Positions 1 to 9,360 of a stretch of 64,000 nt of DNA are shown piece after piece. The DNA is from Burkholderia sp. IMCC1007 (lineage in GTDB: Bacteria; Pseudomonadota; Gammaproteobacteria; Burkholderiales; Burkholderiaceae), in assembly GCF_027257875.1 (NCBI RefSeq), contig NZ_JAPVQY010000029.1, positions 28,466 to 92,465 on the forward strand, written 5' to 3'. Position numbers and translations under genes: made by a program. The notes under the pieces are model-generated. The model worked only from the letters and a program-made list of their open reading frames with translations, ran no database searches and was not told the origin of the DNA. Position 1 is the stretch's first letter; each line of letters opens with the position of its first letter.

Positions 1-170
1 AAAAAAATCGGCAAATAATTGTCGCGGCTTCGAAACAGCTTTCAGAATCGTTGTAAAACCATTATGTGAAATACCGCTATTTCATGGCGCGATTTTTTTA
101 TTGATTCGATCGAATTCTTGCGCATTACGATTGGACCATCCCGTTCATCCGTCGCAAGGAATCGAATCGC

Positions 171-1343
171 ATGCAAGCTTTCAGCGGATCGTCTTTGACC
201 GCTCCGCCCGTCGCCGACCACAAGGAACACGTGATCGACGCGATGCGCGGGTTCGCGGCGCTGCTCGTCGCCTACTTCCATTGCCGCCAGGTCGTCTGGG
301 TCGGCATGCAGGGCTTCCATCGCGCTTACGGTCACGCGCTGGACCCGGGCGTGATCGTCGGCTACCTCACGTTCCCGTTCGCGTGGGGCTCGGCCGGCGT
401 GCCGATCTTCTTCGTGATCAGCGGCTACTGCATCCACCGCAATGCGGCGCTGAAGTTCGCCGCGAACCCGGCGTACCGGCTCGGCGCGCCGAACTTCTGG
501 GCGCGCCGTTTCGCGCGCATCTATCCGGTGCTGATCGCCGCGCTGCTGTTCACGCTCGCGCTCGATGCGATCAGCCTGCAGATCGCGCCGGTCAGCCACA
601 AGATCCGCGACATCGGCGTCACCGCGTTCCTCGTGAACCTGTTCTCGCTGCAGGGCGTCGCCGGCTATACGTACGGGTCGAACGGCGCGCTGTGGACGCT
701 GTCGCTCGAAGTACAGTTCTACGTGGTCTATCCGCTGCTGTTCGCACTGCGCCGGCGCGTCGGGATGCCGGCCATCGTCGCGGGCGTCGCGCTCGTCAAC
801 GTCGCGTCGGCGTGGCTGCTGGAGCGGCACGACCTGCAATTCTTCACGTCGTACTGGCTGTCGTGGACGATCGGCGCGTGGATCGCCGACGTGCGCGCGC
901 AGCCGGCGCGCGCCGCCGCCGTGCCGTCGCGCGCGTGGTACGGCGCGGCCGCCGTGCTGCTCGCCGCGGGCTGCGGCGCGTTCCATTTCGGCCAGTACGG
1001 CGCGTTCCAGCTGTGGGCGGCCGGCTTCGCGTGCTTCCTGTACCGCGCGCTCGCGTGCCCGCCGCGTCCGACGCCGCTGCTGCGCGTGCTCGGCCGCGTC
1101 GGCGACTTCAGCTACTCGCTGTACCTGATTCACCTGCCGCTGTTCGTCTGCCTCGGCTCGGTGCTGTTCCATTCCGAGCTGCAACTGTCGATCTGGCCGT
1201 CGCTCGTGTTCATGGCCGCGGCGATTCCGGTCGCGTACCTGTTCTACCGGCTGTTCGAACGGCCGGCGATGGCGTGGTCGGCGAGCCTGAAGCCGACGCG
1301 CGCCGCGCGCATCGTCGCACCGGCCCCCGAACGGGCCGCCTGA
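171..1343 (+). CDS. bceS: Acyltransferase family 3 protein, probable exopolysaccharide O-acyltransferase
   Basis: The 390-residue protein is an integral-membrane acyltransferase of the Acyltransferase_3/OatA type. The N-terminal block (about residues 19-45) has the family pattern of a short motif with Arg (DAMRGFAALLV) followed by a membrane segment with a His (YFHCRQ). A second family signature, FFVISGYCI, lies near residue 82. The rest is a series of hydrophobic segments, about ten in all, ending in a short Arg-rich tail. Such enzymes transfer acetyl or similar groups to sugars at the inner membrane. It sits head-on to the bceR-bceQ-bceP genes, so modification of the polysaccharide repeat unit is the natural role. 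The name bceS rests on position in the bce-II cluster as recalled and is less certain than the family. The start at 171 has an AAGGA sequence about 10 bases upstream. Confidence 0.8.
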   Translation: MQAFSGSSLTAPPVADHKEHVIDAMRGFAALLVAYFHCRQVVWVGMQGFHRAYGHALDPGVIVGYLTFPFAWGSAGVPIFFVISGYCIHRNAALKFAANPAYRLGAPNFWARRFARIYPVLIAALLFTLALDAISLQIAPVSHKIRDIGVTAFLVNLFSLQGVAGYTYGSNGALWTLSLEVQFYVVYPLLFALRRRVGMPAIVAGVALVNVASAWLLERHDLQFFTSYWLSWTIGAWIADVRAQPARAAAVPSRAWYGAAAVLLAAGCGAFHFGQYGAFQLWAAGFACFLYRALACPPRPTPLLRVLGRVGDFSYSLYLIHLPLFVCLGSVLFHSELQLSIWPSLVFMAAAIPVAYLFYRLFERPAMAWSASLKPTRAARIVAPAPERAA

Positions 1344-1367
1344 ACGCACCGTTCCGGTTCATTCCCG

Positions 1368-1401
1368 CCCCCGCGCAGCGTCGCGTTGCGCGGGGGTTTT
1401 T
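1368..1401 (+). terminator. Rho-independent terminator after the first acyltransferase gene
   Basis: A GC-rich stem (CCCCCGCGCA pairing with TGCGCGGGGG around a short loop) is followed directly by five T residues on the plus strand, 25 bases after the acyltransferase stop. This is a standard intrinsic terminator for the plus-strand transcript. Confidence 0.8.
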
Positions 1402-1535
1402 CATACGCGGAACGCGCGTGAAAAGGCGATCGCCCAGCGGGCGCGGCTGCCGATGCGATGCTCCGACACGCGCCAGCCGCGCGTAGCGCCTTCCTGGCCG
1501 GCTGCGCTGCCGTCGCCGCGCGGCCCAAACGCCAA

Positions 1536-1568
1536 GGCCCCTATGCAGCGCAACGCTGCATGGGGGCC
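1536..1568. repeat. Long stem-loop between convergent genes
   Basis: GGCCCC(T)ATGCAGCG and its near-perfect reverse complement are separated by three bases. The stem is about 15 bp with one mismatch. It lies between the convergent acyltransferase and glycosyltransferase genes, about 55 bases past the minus-strand gene's stop. There is no clear U-tract on either side, so it could be a terminator for the minus-strand operon or an mRNA 3-prime stabiliser. The 1344-1623 gap holds nothing else supportable. Confidence 0.5.
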
Positions 1569-1623
1569 CGTTTCCCGTCGGCCCGGACGACACGCGCCGC
1601 CGCGTGCCGCCGCCGGCCGGTGC

Positions 1624-4089
1624 TTACTGCTTCTTCGCCTTCGCGGCCTTCGCCGTATCCGCGAGAATCTTCTCGACCCGCTCCACATAGGTCTCGGTGC
1701 CGAACCGGCGCACCGCCGCCGCGCGCCCGCTCGCGACGAGCCGCGCGCGCAACGCGGCGTCGCGCTGCAGCCTGCCGAGCGCATCGGCCAGCGCACCGGC
1801 GTCGCCCGGCTCGCACAGCAACCCGTTTTCGCCGTCCTCGATGATCTCGACGACGCCGCCCGCGCGGGCCGCCACCACCGGCCGGCGCGCGAGCATGCCC
1901 TCGACGATCACGCGCCCGAACGGCTCCGGCGTGATCGACGTGTGCGCGACCACGTCCACCGCCTTCATGCACGCGGCCACGTCACGCTGGAAACCGAGGA
2001 AATGCACGCGTTCGTCCATGCCGTGACGCGCGACGGTCTCGTGCAGCTGCGCGGCGTAGTCGTCCTCGCCGAACAGCGGCGCGCCGACCAGCACCACGTG
2101 CAGGTCCGGATGCCGCGCGGCGGCCTCGAGCAGCAGATGCTGCCCCTTCCAGCGCGCGAGGCGGCTGAACGAGCCGACCAGCCAGGCGTGCTCGGGCAGC
2201 CCGAAGCGCGCGCGCAGCGCGGCCTGGCTGACGTCGTCCAGCGCGTCGAACGGTTCCGCGGAAATGCCGTTGAACACCACGTCGACATGCTGCGGCGTGA
2301 AGCCCGTGAGCGCGCGAAACGCCTGCGCGGATGCATCGGAGTTCGCGATCACGCGCGTGACGCCCAGGCGCGCGCAGTACTTGATCGCCTTCAGCTGCTT
2401 GCTGCCGAAATGGTCGTCGCTGACGATGTCGCGCAGGTGCCAGACCACCGGCTTGCGCGCGAGCCGCCCGGCCAGCGCGGCGACCACCATCGCGCGCTGC
2501 GTGTTCGCGTAGATCACCTCGGCGCGGCGCGCACGCCGCGCGACGTCGCGCACCATCCCGACGAGCTGCTTCAATGCGCCGGCCGACACGCCGCCCTGCT
2601 TGCGCACGCCGGCCAGCGCGCCCTGGTCGAGCACGTCGACGCGCGCGCCGACCTCGTCGAGCGCCGCGCGAAACGGGCCGTCCGCGAACAGCAGCACGTC
2701 GGCGTTCGCGCGCATGTGCTTCATGATCTCGAGCAGCGACAGCTCGGCGCCGCCGAGCACGCCGCTCTGGTCGAGCACGAGCGTCGCCGGGCCGCGCGCG
2801 GCCGGCATCGGTGCGACGGCCGTGCCGCGCTGCGCGGTCGAGCCGGGCAACGCCGTTTCCACGTAGTCGAGAAAGCGCCGCCGGAACGTGTCGGCCGAGA
2901 AGCGCTCCGCGTTCGCGCGGCACGCCTTCGGCGTGAAGCGCTGCGGCGCGCGCTCGAAATCGTCGACTGCCGCGACGATCGCCTGCGGCGTCTGCTCGTC
3001 GAAGAAGAGCCCCGTCGGATGCCCGTTCGACTGCGGCGCCAGCACGGTTTCGAGCGCGCCGCCCTTGCCGTATGCGATCACGGGCGTGCCGCACGCCTGC
3101 GCCTCGACGACCGAGATCCCGAAATCCTCCTCGGCCGCGAACACGAACGCCTTCGCGCGCCGCATCCGGTCGTGCAGCACCGCGAACGGCTGATAGCCCA
3201 TGATCTCGACGTTCGGGCCGGCCTTCGCGCGAATCTTCTGCATCTCCGGGCCGTCGCCGATCACGACGAGCTTGCGCTCGGGCGTGCGCGAGAACGCGTC
3301 GACGATCAGGTCGATCTTCTTGTACGGCACCATCCGCGACGCGGTCAGGTAGAAGTCGTCCTTCGTCTCGTTCAGCGAGAAGCTGTCGACGTCGACCGGC
3401 GGGAAGATCACGGCCGCATCGCGTTGATACACCTTGCGGATCCGGCGCGCGATGAACGCGGAATTCGCGACGAAGCCGTCGACCGCGTTCGCCGTGCGCG
3501 TATCCCAGTTGCGGATGTAATGCAGGATCATCCGCGCGAGCAGCGACTTCGGCCCGTGCGTCAGATTCGACTGCTCCAGATACTGGTGCTGCAAGTCCCA
3601 CGCGTAGCGGATCGGCGAATGCACGTAGCTGATGTGCACCTGGTCCGGCCCGGTCAGCACGCCCTTCGCGACCGCATGGCTGCTCGAGATCACGAGATCG
3701 TAGTCCGACACGTCGAGCTGCTCGACCGCGAGCGGCATCAGCGGCAGGTAGCTGCGGTACTTGGTGCGCGCGAACGGCAGTTTCTGGATGAACGAGGTCG
3801 TCACCCGCTTGCCGCGCACGAACGCGCGATCGTCGAGAAAATCGACGAGGCTGAACAAGTCCGCGTCGGGAAAGCACGCGACGATCTGTTCGAGCACGCG
3901 CTCGGCGCCCGCGTACGTGACGAGCCAGTCGTGGACGATCGCCACGCGCAGCGGGCGCGACGCATGGCGTGCGCCGGCCTGCCCGGCCGATTCGGCACGG
4001 CGCAGCGCGGCGGCGGCGCCGGCTTCGGCCACGGCGCCGTCTGCCGTGGCCACGTTCAGGATGGCGTGTTCCGCCAGATCGCGATTCAT
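1624..4089 (-). CDS. bceR: Two-domain GT4-type glycosyltransferase fusion, exopolysaccharide biosynthesis
   Basis: The 821-residue protein carries two complete GT-B glycosyltransferase modules in tandem. The N-terminal one begins near residue 48 (LRVAIVHDW) and has a GT4 donor-site EX7E-type motif near 317-335 (EEDFGISVVEAQACG). The second spans about 430-805 with its own motif near 721 (EPFGRVIVEG). Both would use sugar nucleotides to extend a lipid-linked repeat unit on the cytoplasmic face of the inner membrane. The reading frame stays open far upstream through the flippase gene. The ATG at 4089 was chosen because it overlaps the flippase stop in an ATGA junction and opens a normal protein. 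The fusion and the neighbours fit BceR of the cepacian bce-II cluster. The sugars added cannot be read from sequence. Confidence 0.88.
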   Translation of the reverse strand: MNRDLAEHAILNVATADGAVAEAGAAAALRRAESAGQAGARHASRPLRVAIVHDWLVTYAGAERVLEQIVACFPDADLFSLVDFLDDRAFVRGKRVTTSFIQKLPFARTKYRSYLPLMPLAVEQLDVSDYDLVISSSHAVAKGVLTGPDQVHISYVHSPIRYAWDLQHQYLEQSNLTHGPKSLLARMILHYIRNWDTRTANAVDGFVANSAFIARRIRKVYQRDAAVIFPPVDVDSFSLNETKDDFYLTASRMVPYKKIDLIVDAFSRTPERKLVVIGDGPEMQKIRAKAGPNVEIMGYQPFAVLHDRMRRAKAFVFAAEEDFGISVVEAQACGTPVIAYGKGGALETVLAPQSNGHPTGLFFDEQTPQAIVAAVDDFERAPQRFTPKACRANAERFSADTFRRRFLDYVETALPGSTAQRGTAVAPMPAARGPATLVLDQSGVLGGAELSLLEIMKHMRANADVLLFADGPFRAALDEVGARVDVLDQGALAGVRKQGGVSAGALKQLVGMVRDVARRARRAEVIYANTQRAMVVAALAGRLARKPVVWHLRDIVSDDHFGSKQLKAIKYCARLGVTRVIANSDASAQAFRALTGFTPQHVDVVFNGISAEPFDALDDVSQAALRARFGLPEHAWLVGSFSRLARWKGQHLLLEAAARHPDLHVVLVGAPLFGEDDYAAQLHETVARHGMDERVHFLGFQRDVAACMKAVDVVAHTSITPEPFGRVIVEGMLARRPVVAARAGGVVEIIEDGENGLLCEPGDAGALADALGRLQRDAALRARLVASGRAAAVRRFGTETYVERVEKILADTAKAAKAKKQ

Positions 4090-5552
4090 ACCGTTTTCCT
4101 CGCATTGAGACGGACAAACAGGTCGCGCACGAGCGCGCGCAATCCCGGCGTCATCGTGAGCGACCACGCAACGTTGAGCACCAGCACGACCGCGCACATG
4201 CCGATCGACTCGCCGAGCCCCGGCCACGCCTGCGCGAGCAACAGGCTCGCGAGCAGGAAGGCGAGATGCGCGAGCATGTCGAGCACGATCGCGCGCATCC
4301 GGATCGCCGACAGGTACAGCAGCACGCCGTAGTCGACCAGCGCGCGCGCGGCGACGACCACCGCCGCGCCGATCAGCCCGAAGTGATGGATACCGAACCA
4401 CAGGCCGCCGACGAAGAAAGGCATCTCGATGAGGCCGGCGAATGCGGCACGCGCGGGGTTGACCTGCGACTGGATCAGGATCCGCGTGACGCTCGCCTGG
4501 CCGACGAGCCACACGCTGATCACCAGCACGCGGCCGACGGGCGCCGAATGCGCGGCGAGATCGGCGCCGACCCACAGCGTCAGGAACGGCGCGAGCGCGA
4601 AGATCGCGACGATGCCGACCGGTGTGAATACCCCGTTCAGGAATTCGAGCGACTGGCGCGCGAGCGTGTCGGCGTGATCGCGGCCGACCGCCGACAGGCG
4701 CGGAAACAGCGTGCGCACCAGCGCGTTCGGCAGCATGTTCAGCCGCGTGACGAGGTTCTGCGGGACCGTGTAATACGTGACGAACTTCGCGCCCATGCCG
4801 GCGCCGAGCATCACGCGATCGAGCGTGTCGGCGATCATGCTGGCCATGCTCGCGATCAGCATCCAGCCGCCGAAGTTGAAGAGCCCCTTCGCGGTGCCCC
4901 ACTGCGGCGGATCGATGCGGCGGATGCCGAGCACCTTGATGCTCGCGTGACCGAGCATCGCCGCCGCGATCAGCCGCGCGACGACCGCCGCGGCGAGCAC
5001 CGTCTGCAGGTTCGGCGCGATCCACCACGCGGCGCCGAGCGGCAGCAGCTGGAACAGGAACGTGCCGATCGTCTGGTTCGTGTTGAACACGCCGAACCGC
5101 TCGGCGCCGTTGATCGCGCCGGCGAACACCCAAGACACGTTCGCGAGCGGAATCGCGAGCGCGAGCCACGGCAGCGCGAGATACACCTCGTGCTGCATCG
5201 CCGCCGACACCTTCGTGAAATACTCGGTGTAGACGAACGCGCCGAAATAGATCAGCAGGCCGCCGACGACGCCGGTGCCGAGATTCAGCCAGAACGCGCT
5301 CCAGAACACGCGCGCGCTTTCGTCGGCATTCCCGCTCGCGAGCGCCTTCGAGATGTGGTTCTGCGCGGCCATGCTCATCCCGAGATCGAGGATCCCGAAA
5401 TAACCGATCAGCGTCCACACGAGGCTGACGACGCCGTAGCGTTCGACGCCCAGCGCATGGATATACGCGGGCACCGTCACCAGCGACACGAAGGTCGGCA
5501 GGATCAGCCCGATGAAGTTGATCGAAACGTTCTTGAGTATGCCTTTGTCCAT
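4086..5552 (-). CDS. bceQ: Polysaccharide repeat-unit flippase (Wzx-type, MOP superfamily)
   Basis: The 488-residue protein is strongly hydrophobic with roughly 12-14 membrane segments and begins with a polysaccharide-transport signature (NVSINFIGLILPTFVSLVTVPAYI). It resembles Wzx-like exporters of the MOP superfamily, which flip undecaprenyl-linked repeat units from the cytoplasmic to the periplasmic leaflet. It overlaps bceR by 4 bases and lies 20 bases after the bceP stop, so bceP-bceQ-bceR is probably one transcript. The symbol is assigned from recalled bce-II order. Confidence 0.85.
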   Translation of the reverse strand: MDKGILKNVSINFIGLILPTFVSLVTVPAYIHALGVERYGVVSLVWTLIGYFGILDLGMSMAAQNHISKALASGNADESARVFWSAFWLNLGTGVVGGLLIYFGAFVYTEYFTKVSAAMQHEVYLALPWLALAIPLANVSWVFAGAINGAERFGVFNTNQTIGTFLFQLLPLGAAWWIAPNLQTVLAAAVVARLIAAAMLGHASIKVLGIRRIDPPQWGTAKGLFNFGGWMLIASMASMIADTLDRVMLGAGMGAKFVTYYTVPQNLVTRLNMLPNALVRTLFPRLSAVGRDHADTLARQSLEFLNGVFTPVGIVAIFALAPFLTLWVGADLAAHSAPVGRVLVISVWLVGQASVTRILIQSQVNPARAAFAGLIEMPFFVGGLWFGIHHFGLIGAAVVVAARALVDYGVLLYLSAIRMRAIVLDMLAHLAFLLASLLLAQAWPGLGESIGMCAVVLVLNVAWSLTMTPGLRALVRDLFVRLNARKTV

Positions 5553-5572
5553 GCTTTAGCCCAGGGGGCCCG

Positions 5573-7789
5573 TTACGGTTTCCAGCGGTACATGAGCACC
5601 TTGCCGCGCGCGTCTTCCTCGACGAACACCAGGTACTCGCCGTTCTCGCGCCGGAACGCGCTGATGCCGAACGGGACGTCGACCCAGCCCGACGCCTTGC
5701 CGACCTCCGCGCCCGGGCTCATCACGCCGACCTCCTTGCCGGTTTCCTTGTCGTACACGTGGATCTTGCCGACCGGCTCCACCGTGAAGAGGTAGCGGCC
5801 CTCGACCGTGATCCCGATCAGGTCGAGGATCGGCTTCGCGTCGAGCTGCCACGGCAGCGCGACCATGTAGCGCACCACCGGCGAGCCGCTCGACCACTTG
5901 TCGAAGCGCACCAGCACGCGGCCGACTTCCTTGTTGATGCCCGGCTGCGGCGGCGCATCGGCCGTATATCCGGTCACGTACAGCGTGTCCGTCTGTGGCT
6001 CGTAGATCGCGCGGCGCAGCTGCGTGAACGGCTGCGGCATCGGATAGGTCGTGACCTTGTCGTACGAGTAGATCGGGTTGCCGGCCTTGTCGATGCCGCC
6101 ATAGCCGAAGCGATGAATCCCGCGCACGTCGCTCGTGCGCCAGATGTCGCCCTTCGTGTCGACCCACCAGCCCCAGCCGCCCGCCTTCGCTTTGCCGGTG
6201 GTGTTGGTCGTGAATTCGTCCTCGTCGAGCCGGCCGTTGCCGTTCGCGTCGCGCCAGATCCAGTCGCCGCCCGGCGGCTTGTTCGGCACCGTGTCGACGG
6301 GCCGCGCGCGGCCCGCGATCAGGCCCGACGGAATCGCGACCTCGCCGTCGCGCTTCGCATCGAAGCGGTAGATCTTCAGGTGATCGGCGTACATGTCGGT
6401 CAGGTACAGGAACGTGCGACCGTCGACGCGCCGCGCGAACGGCATGCCCGGATACTGATCCGTGTGGAACACGGGATCGTCCGGATACTTGAAGCGGTTC
6501 GACAGGAATCCGACGTATTTCCAGTCCTGGCCCGGCGGCTTCGACAGGTCGAGCTCGAAGCGCTTGTTGCCCGTGTACACGCTGTTCGGCCGCGCGGGGT
6601 CGAGCCACGCGCCGTCGACGAACAACAGCCCCTGCACCTGCCAGCGCAGCTTGCCGTCCGGGGTATAGCTTTCGAGCACCGCGCCGAGGCCGGCGCCGAT
6701 CGTGTCGTGACGCGGCCCGATGCCGTTCATCGCCACGTACACGTTGCCCGCGCGATCGACGCCGAGGCCGGTCAGCCCGTTGAAGCGCTGCGGCCCGGGG
6801 CGACCCGGCACCGGGCCCGCGAAGATCCCACCGCGCTCGCCGAGCGTGCCGGACGCCGCGTAGCCCTTGCCGCCTTTCGAGAAAATCAGGATTTGCTGGC
6901 GCGGGCCGTTGTCGGCGACCAGCACGCGCCCTTTCGCGTCGACCGCCACGTCCACCGCGTCGGTGCCTTCCGGCAGCGCGGGCGCGTCGTCGAGCTTGCG
7001 GCCGTCGGCGCGCACGTGCACGAGGTGTGCGGGCCCGCTGACCGTATCGGTCAACAGCCACAGCGTGCCGTCGCCCGCGAGCGCGATGCGGCCCGGCTCG
7101 TGTGCGCTCCAGGTCGCCTTCTTCTGCATCGTTTCGGCGTCGTACACGTCCACCGCGTCATGCGACGGATTCGTCGCGAACAGCGTCTTGTCGTCCGCCG
7201 CGAGGCCGCCCACTTCCGCTTTCAGGCCGCCCACTTCCGAGCGCGCCGGGGCCGGCACCTCGTTGACCATCATGAAGCTCGCGGCCATCCGCGCGCGGCC
7301 GGCATCGGCGCGCCCGCCGGGCGCGACCTGCGGTGCGGCGCGAAACGGCGCCGGCTGCTTCATGTCGCCGATCGTGCGCCGAGAGATGCCGAACCACTGC
7401 TTGCCCTTGTCCGGCCAGATGCCCGGCGCCTGCAGATGGCCGCGCTCGTTGCCGACGCCGATCGCGACGTACGCGTACTTGCCGTTCACCGCGATCGCGT
7501 TGCCGCCGAGGTTGCCCCAGCCATGCGTGCCGCCGGCGAAGCCCAGCATCTTGCCGTCCTGGTAGACGCTCGCCTCGGCGCCGCTCTCGTCCCACGGCGC
7601 ATTCGTATACACCTTGCCGTCGGGCGTCACCGCGATCGCGCGGATGTCGATCTGCGTCCAGCTGCCGTCGCCATAGCCGAACGTGTTGCCGATCCACGAA
7701 GTGGTCGCGGGCAACACCGTTTCGGCCGATGCGGCGCTCGCCGTCAGCGCCGCGCACACCGTCATGCCAACCAGAATCAGACGTCGCAA
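5573..7789 (-). CDS. bceP: Exported beta-propeller-like protein with an EF-hand-type calcium loop, exopolysaccharide cluster
   Basis: This large exported protein (738 residues from the chosen start) has many short strand-rich repeats such as GNVYVAMNG and GRVLVADN, typical of NHL/SMP-30-like beta-propellers. A textbook 12-residue EF-hand loop (DANGNGRLDEDE) lies near residues 514-525. Start choice is uncertain. TTG at 7789 has GGAGAG four bases upstream and opens a good signal peptide (basic RR, hydrophobic core, cleavage after ASA). ATG at 7840 and TTG at 7873 would add a poorly hydrophobic extension. A 16-bp sequence is tandemly repeated at 7201-7216 and 7222-7237, giving a doubled SEVGGL-like peptide. 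Function is unknown; a periplasmic or secreted role in polysaccharide assembly is inferred only from location. The name bceP is by position. Confidence 0.65.
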   Translation of the reverse strand: MRRLILVGMTVCAALTASAASAETVLPATTSWIGNTFGYGDGSWTQIDIRAIAVTPDGKVYTNAPWDESGAEASVYQDGKMLGFAGGTHGWGNLGGNAIAVNGKYAYVAIGVGNERGHLQAPGIWPDKGKQWFGISRRTIGDMKQPAPFRAAPQVAPGGRADAGRARMAASFMMVNEVPAPARSEVGGLKAEVGGLAADDKTLFATNPSHDAVDVYDAETMQKKATWSAHEPGRIALAGDGTLWLLTDTVSGPAHLVHVRADGRKLDDAPALPEGTDAVDVAVDAKGRVLVADNGPRQQILIFSKGGKGYAASGTLGERGGIFAGPVPGRPGPQRFNGLTGLGVDRAGNVYVAMNGIGPRHDTIGAGLGAVLESYTPDGKLRWQVQGLLFVDGAWLDPARPNSVYTGNKRFELDLSKPPGQDWKYVGFLSNRFKYPDDPVFHTDQYPGMPFARRVDGRTFLYLTDMYADHLKIYRFDAKRDGEVAIPSGLIAGRARPVDTVPNKPPGGDWIWRDANGNGRLDEDEFTTNTTGKAKAGGWGWWVDTKGDIWRTSDVRGIHRFGYGGIDKAGNPIYSYDKVTTYPMPQPFTQLRRAIYEPQTDTLYVTGYTADAPPQPGINKEVGRVLVRFDKWSSGSPVVRYMVALPWQLDAKPILDLIGITVEGRYLFTVEPVGKIHVYDKETGKEVGVMSPGAEVGKASGWVDVPFGISAFRRENGEYLVFVEEDARGKVLMYRWKP

Positions 7790-8260
7790 TGCGCTCTCCA
7801 GACTCGATGCGGAAGCGACCGGCGCCGCGGCGTACTGCATGCCTGGAGGACCTGTCGCTAAAAGGGGTTTCAAACGTCGCGATGCAGGTTACAAGCAAAA
7901 ATAATCACAAGAAATTTGGAAATATTTTGGGATGTTTCCGTTTGAAATATCGACCCGGAACAAAATGAAAAATAGCCGGCGATGCGGAAATAACGACCAC
8001 ATTTCATGCGCCGATCTGTAGAAAATTCCGCTCCCGCCCGCCCCGCATGGGCGCCAAGCCTGCAAACCTTTCATGTCCCGATTCAAACCGCCGTGATCCG
8101 CATGTTTTCTGCCGGATAAACGACATGCGTTTTTTTACCGATTTCTTTTCCCTAGAATCGATTTCGACTCAATATTTCATTTAAAAGGCATGCATTACGT
8201 TCACGCATCGAATGCGCGGCGCGCCACGGCTCCGGCCGGGCGTCGCGAGGGAGCGGCGCG
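7790..8260. promoter_or_regulatory. AT-rich divergent intergenic region of the exopolysaccharide cluster
   Basis: About 470 bases separate the divergent bceP and bceO genes and hold no convincing gene. The stretch 7880-8180 is markedly richer in A/T than its surroundings, as expected of a promoter region serving both transcripts. A -10-like TAGAAT lies at 8153-8158 on the plus strand with a T-rich block upstream but no good -35 hexamer. No clear operator palindrome was seen. Confidence 0.45.
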
Positions 8261-9325
8261 ATGACGGGCAGCGCTCGAACCGCCGATCTCGCCCCGCCGC
8301 AACACGGCCGCATCGTGCAGCTCGACGGGCTGCGCGCGATCGCCGTGGGCGCCGTGTTCCTGCAGCACGCGCTGAAGGCGCCGCTGTGGATGGGCGTCGA
8401 CCTGTTCTTCGTGCTGAGCGGCCTGCTGATCACCGGCATCCTGCTCGATCGCAAGGCGCGCGGGCAGTCGTACTTCAGCCACTTCTACGCGCGTCGCGTG
8501 CGCCGGATCCTGCCGCCGTACGTGCTGCTGCTCGTCGTGTCGACGCTGCTGTTCGGCGCGAGCTGGCTGCCGCACTGGCCATGGTTCGCGTTCTTCTCGA
8601 CCAATATCGGGCTGTCGCTCGGCAGCATCGGCCACGACAGCCTGAACGTGCTGTGGTCGCTCGCGGTCGAGGAGCAGTTCTACATCTTCTGGCCGTTCGT
8701 CGTGCTGTGGTGCTCGGAGCGCGCGCTGCTGTGGATCGCCGCCGCGCTGATCGTCGCGGCGCCCGTGCTGCGCGCGATCGCGACGCCGTGGTTCGATTCG
8801 TTCTGGCCGATCTACTACCTGACGCCGTTCCGGATGGATCTGCTCGCCGCCGGCGCGCTGCTGGCAATCGTGCTGCGCCGCGACCGGCGCGCGCTGGAGC
8901 CGTTCTACCCGCTCGCGATCGTCGGCGCGCTGGTGTCGCTCGCGATCCTCGCGTGGCTGCACCTGTCGTTCCCGCGGTTCCGTGCGGCCAACACGCCGAT
9001 GTCGAATGCCGCGCTCTACAGCATCTCGCTGCTGCTGTGCACGTCGATCGTCGTGATCGCGCTGCGCGGACGCGGCGTCGTGCAACGCGTGCTGACGAAC
9101 CCGCTGCTCGTCTACGTCGGCACCGTCAGCTACACCGTGTACCTGATTCACCTGAGCGTGCTGTACGCGCTGTGGCCGCTGCACCTGAACCGTTTCGTCA
9201 CGGCCGCGCTCGCGCTCGCGATCACGCTCGTGTACGCGACGCTGAGCTGGTACGGCTTCGAGCGGCGCCTCACGCGCGGCCCCGCGCGCCGCACATTGCC
9301 GGCCGCGGCCGGCACGACCGCCTGA
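8261..9325 (+). CDS. bceO: Acyltransferase family 3 protein, probable exopolysaccharide O-acyltransferase
   Basis: The 354-residue membrane acyltransferase is related to the one at 171-1343. It has the opening signature (QLDGLRAIAVGAVFLQHAL, with Arg and His), the LFFVLSGLLITGILL segment, and about ten hydrophobic helices. It lacks a C-terminal SGNH domain, so it is the short form. ATG at 8261 has GGAG upstream at good spacing. It is first in a plus-strand group with bceN and bceM (35 bases to bceN). Transfer of acetyl groups to the exopolysaccharide repeat is inferred from context. Confidence 0.8.
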   Translation: MTGSARTADLAPPQHGRIVQLDGLRAIAVGAVFLQHALKAPLWMGVDLFFVLSGLLITGILLDRKARGQSYFSHFYARRVRRILPPYVLLLVVSTLLFGASWLPHWPWFAFFSTNIGLSLGSIGHDSLNVLWSLAVEEQFYIFWPFVVLWCSERALLWIAAALIVAAPVLRAIATPWFDSFWPIYYLTPFRMDLLAAGALLAIVLRRDRRALEPFYPLAIVGALVSLAILAWLHLSFPRFRAANTPMSNAALYSISLLLCTSIVVIALRGRGVVQRVLTNPLLVYVGTVSYTVYLIHLSVLYALWPLHLNRFVTAALALAITLVYATLSWYGFERRLTRGPARRTLPAAAGTTA

Positions 9326-9360
9326 CTTTCTCCATTCAACGTTTCGACCAGGACATTGCC

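Noticed and set aside
1..170. AT-rich left edge as a possible genomic-island border or attachment site
   Set aside because: No repeat, integrase or tRNA nearby; better explained as the promoter region of the first acyltransferase gene.
1453..4332. Very long plus-strand ORF of 959 codons opposite the glycosyltransferase
   Set aside because: Arg/Ala/His-rich translation with no domain pattern; it is the antisense shadow of bceR, caused by high third-position GC.
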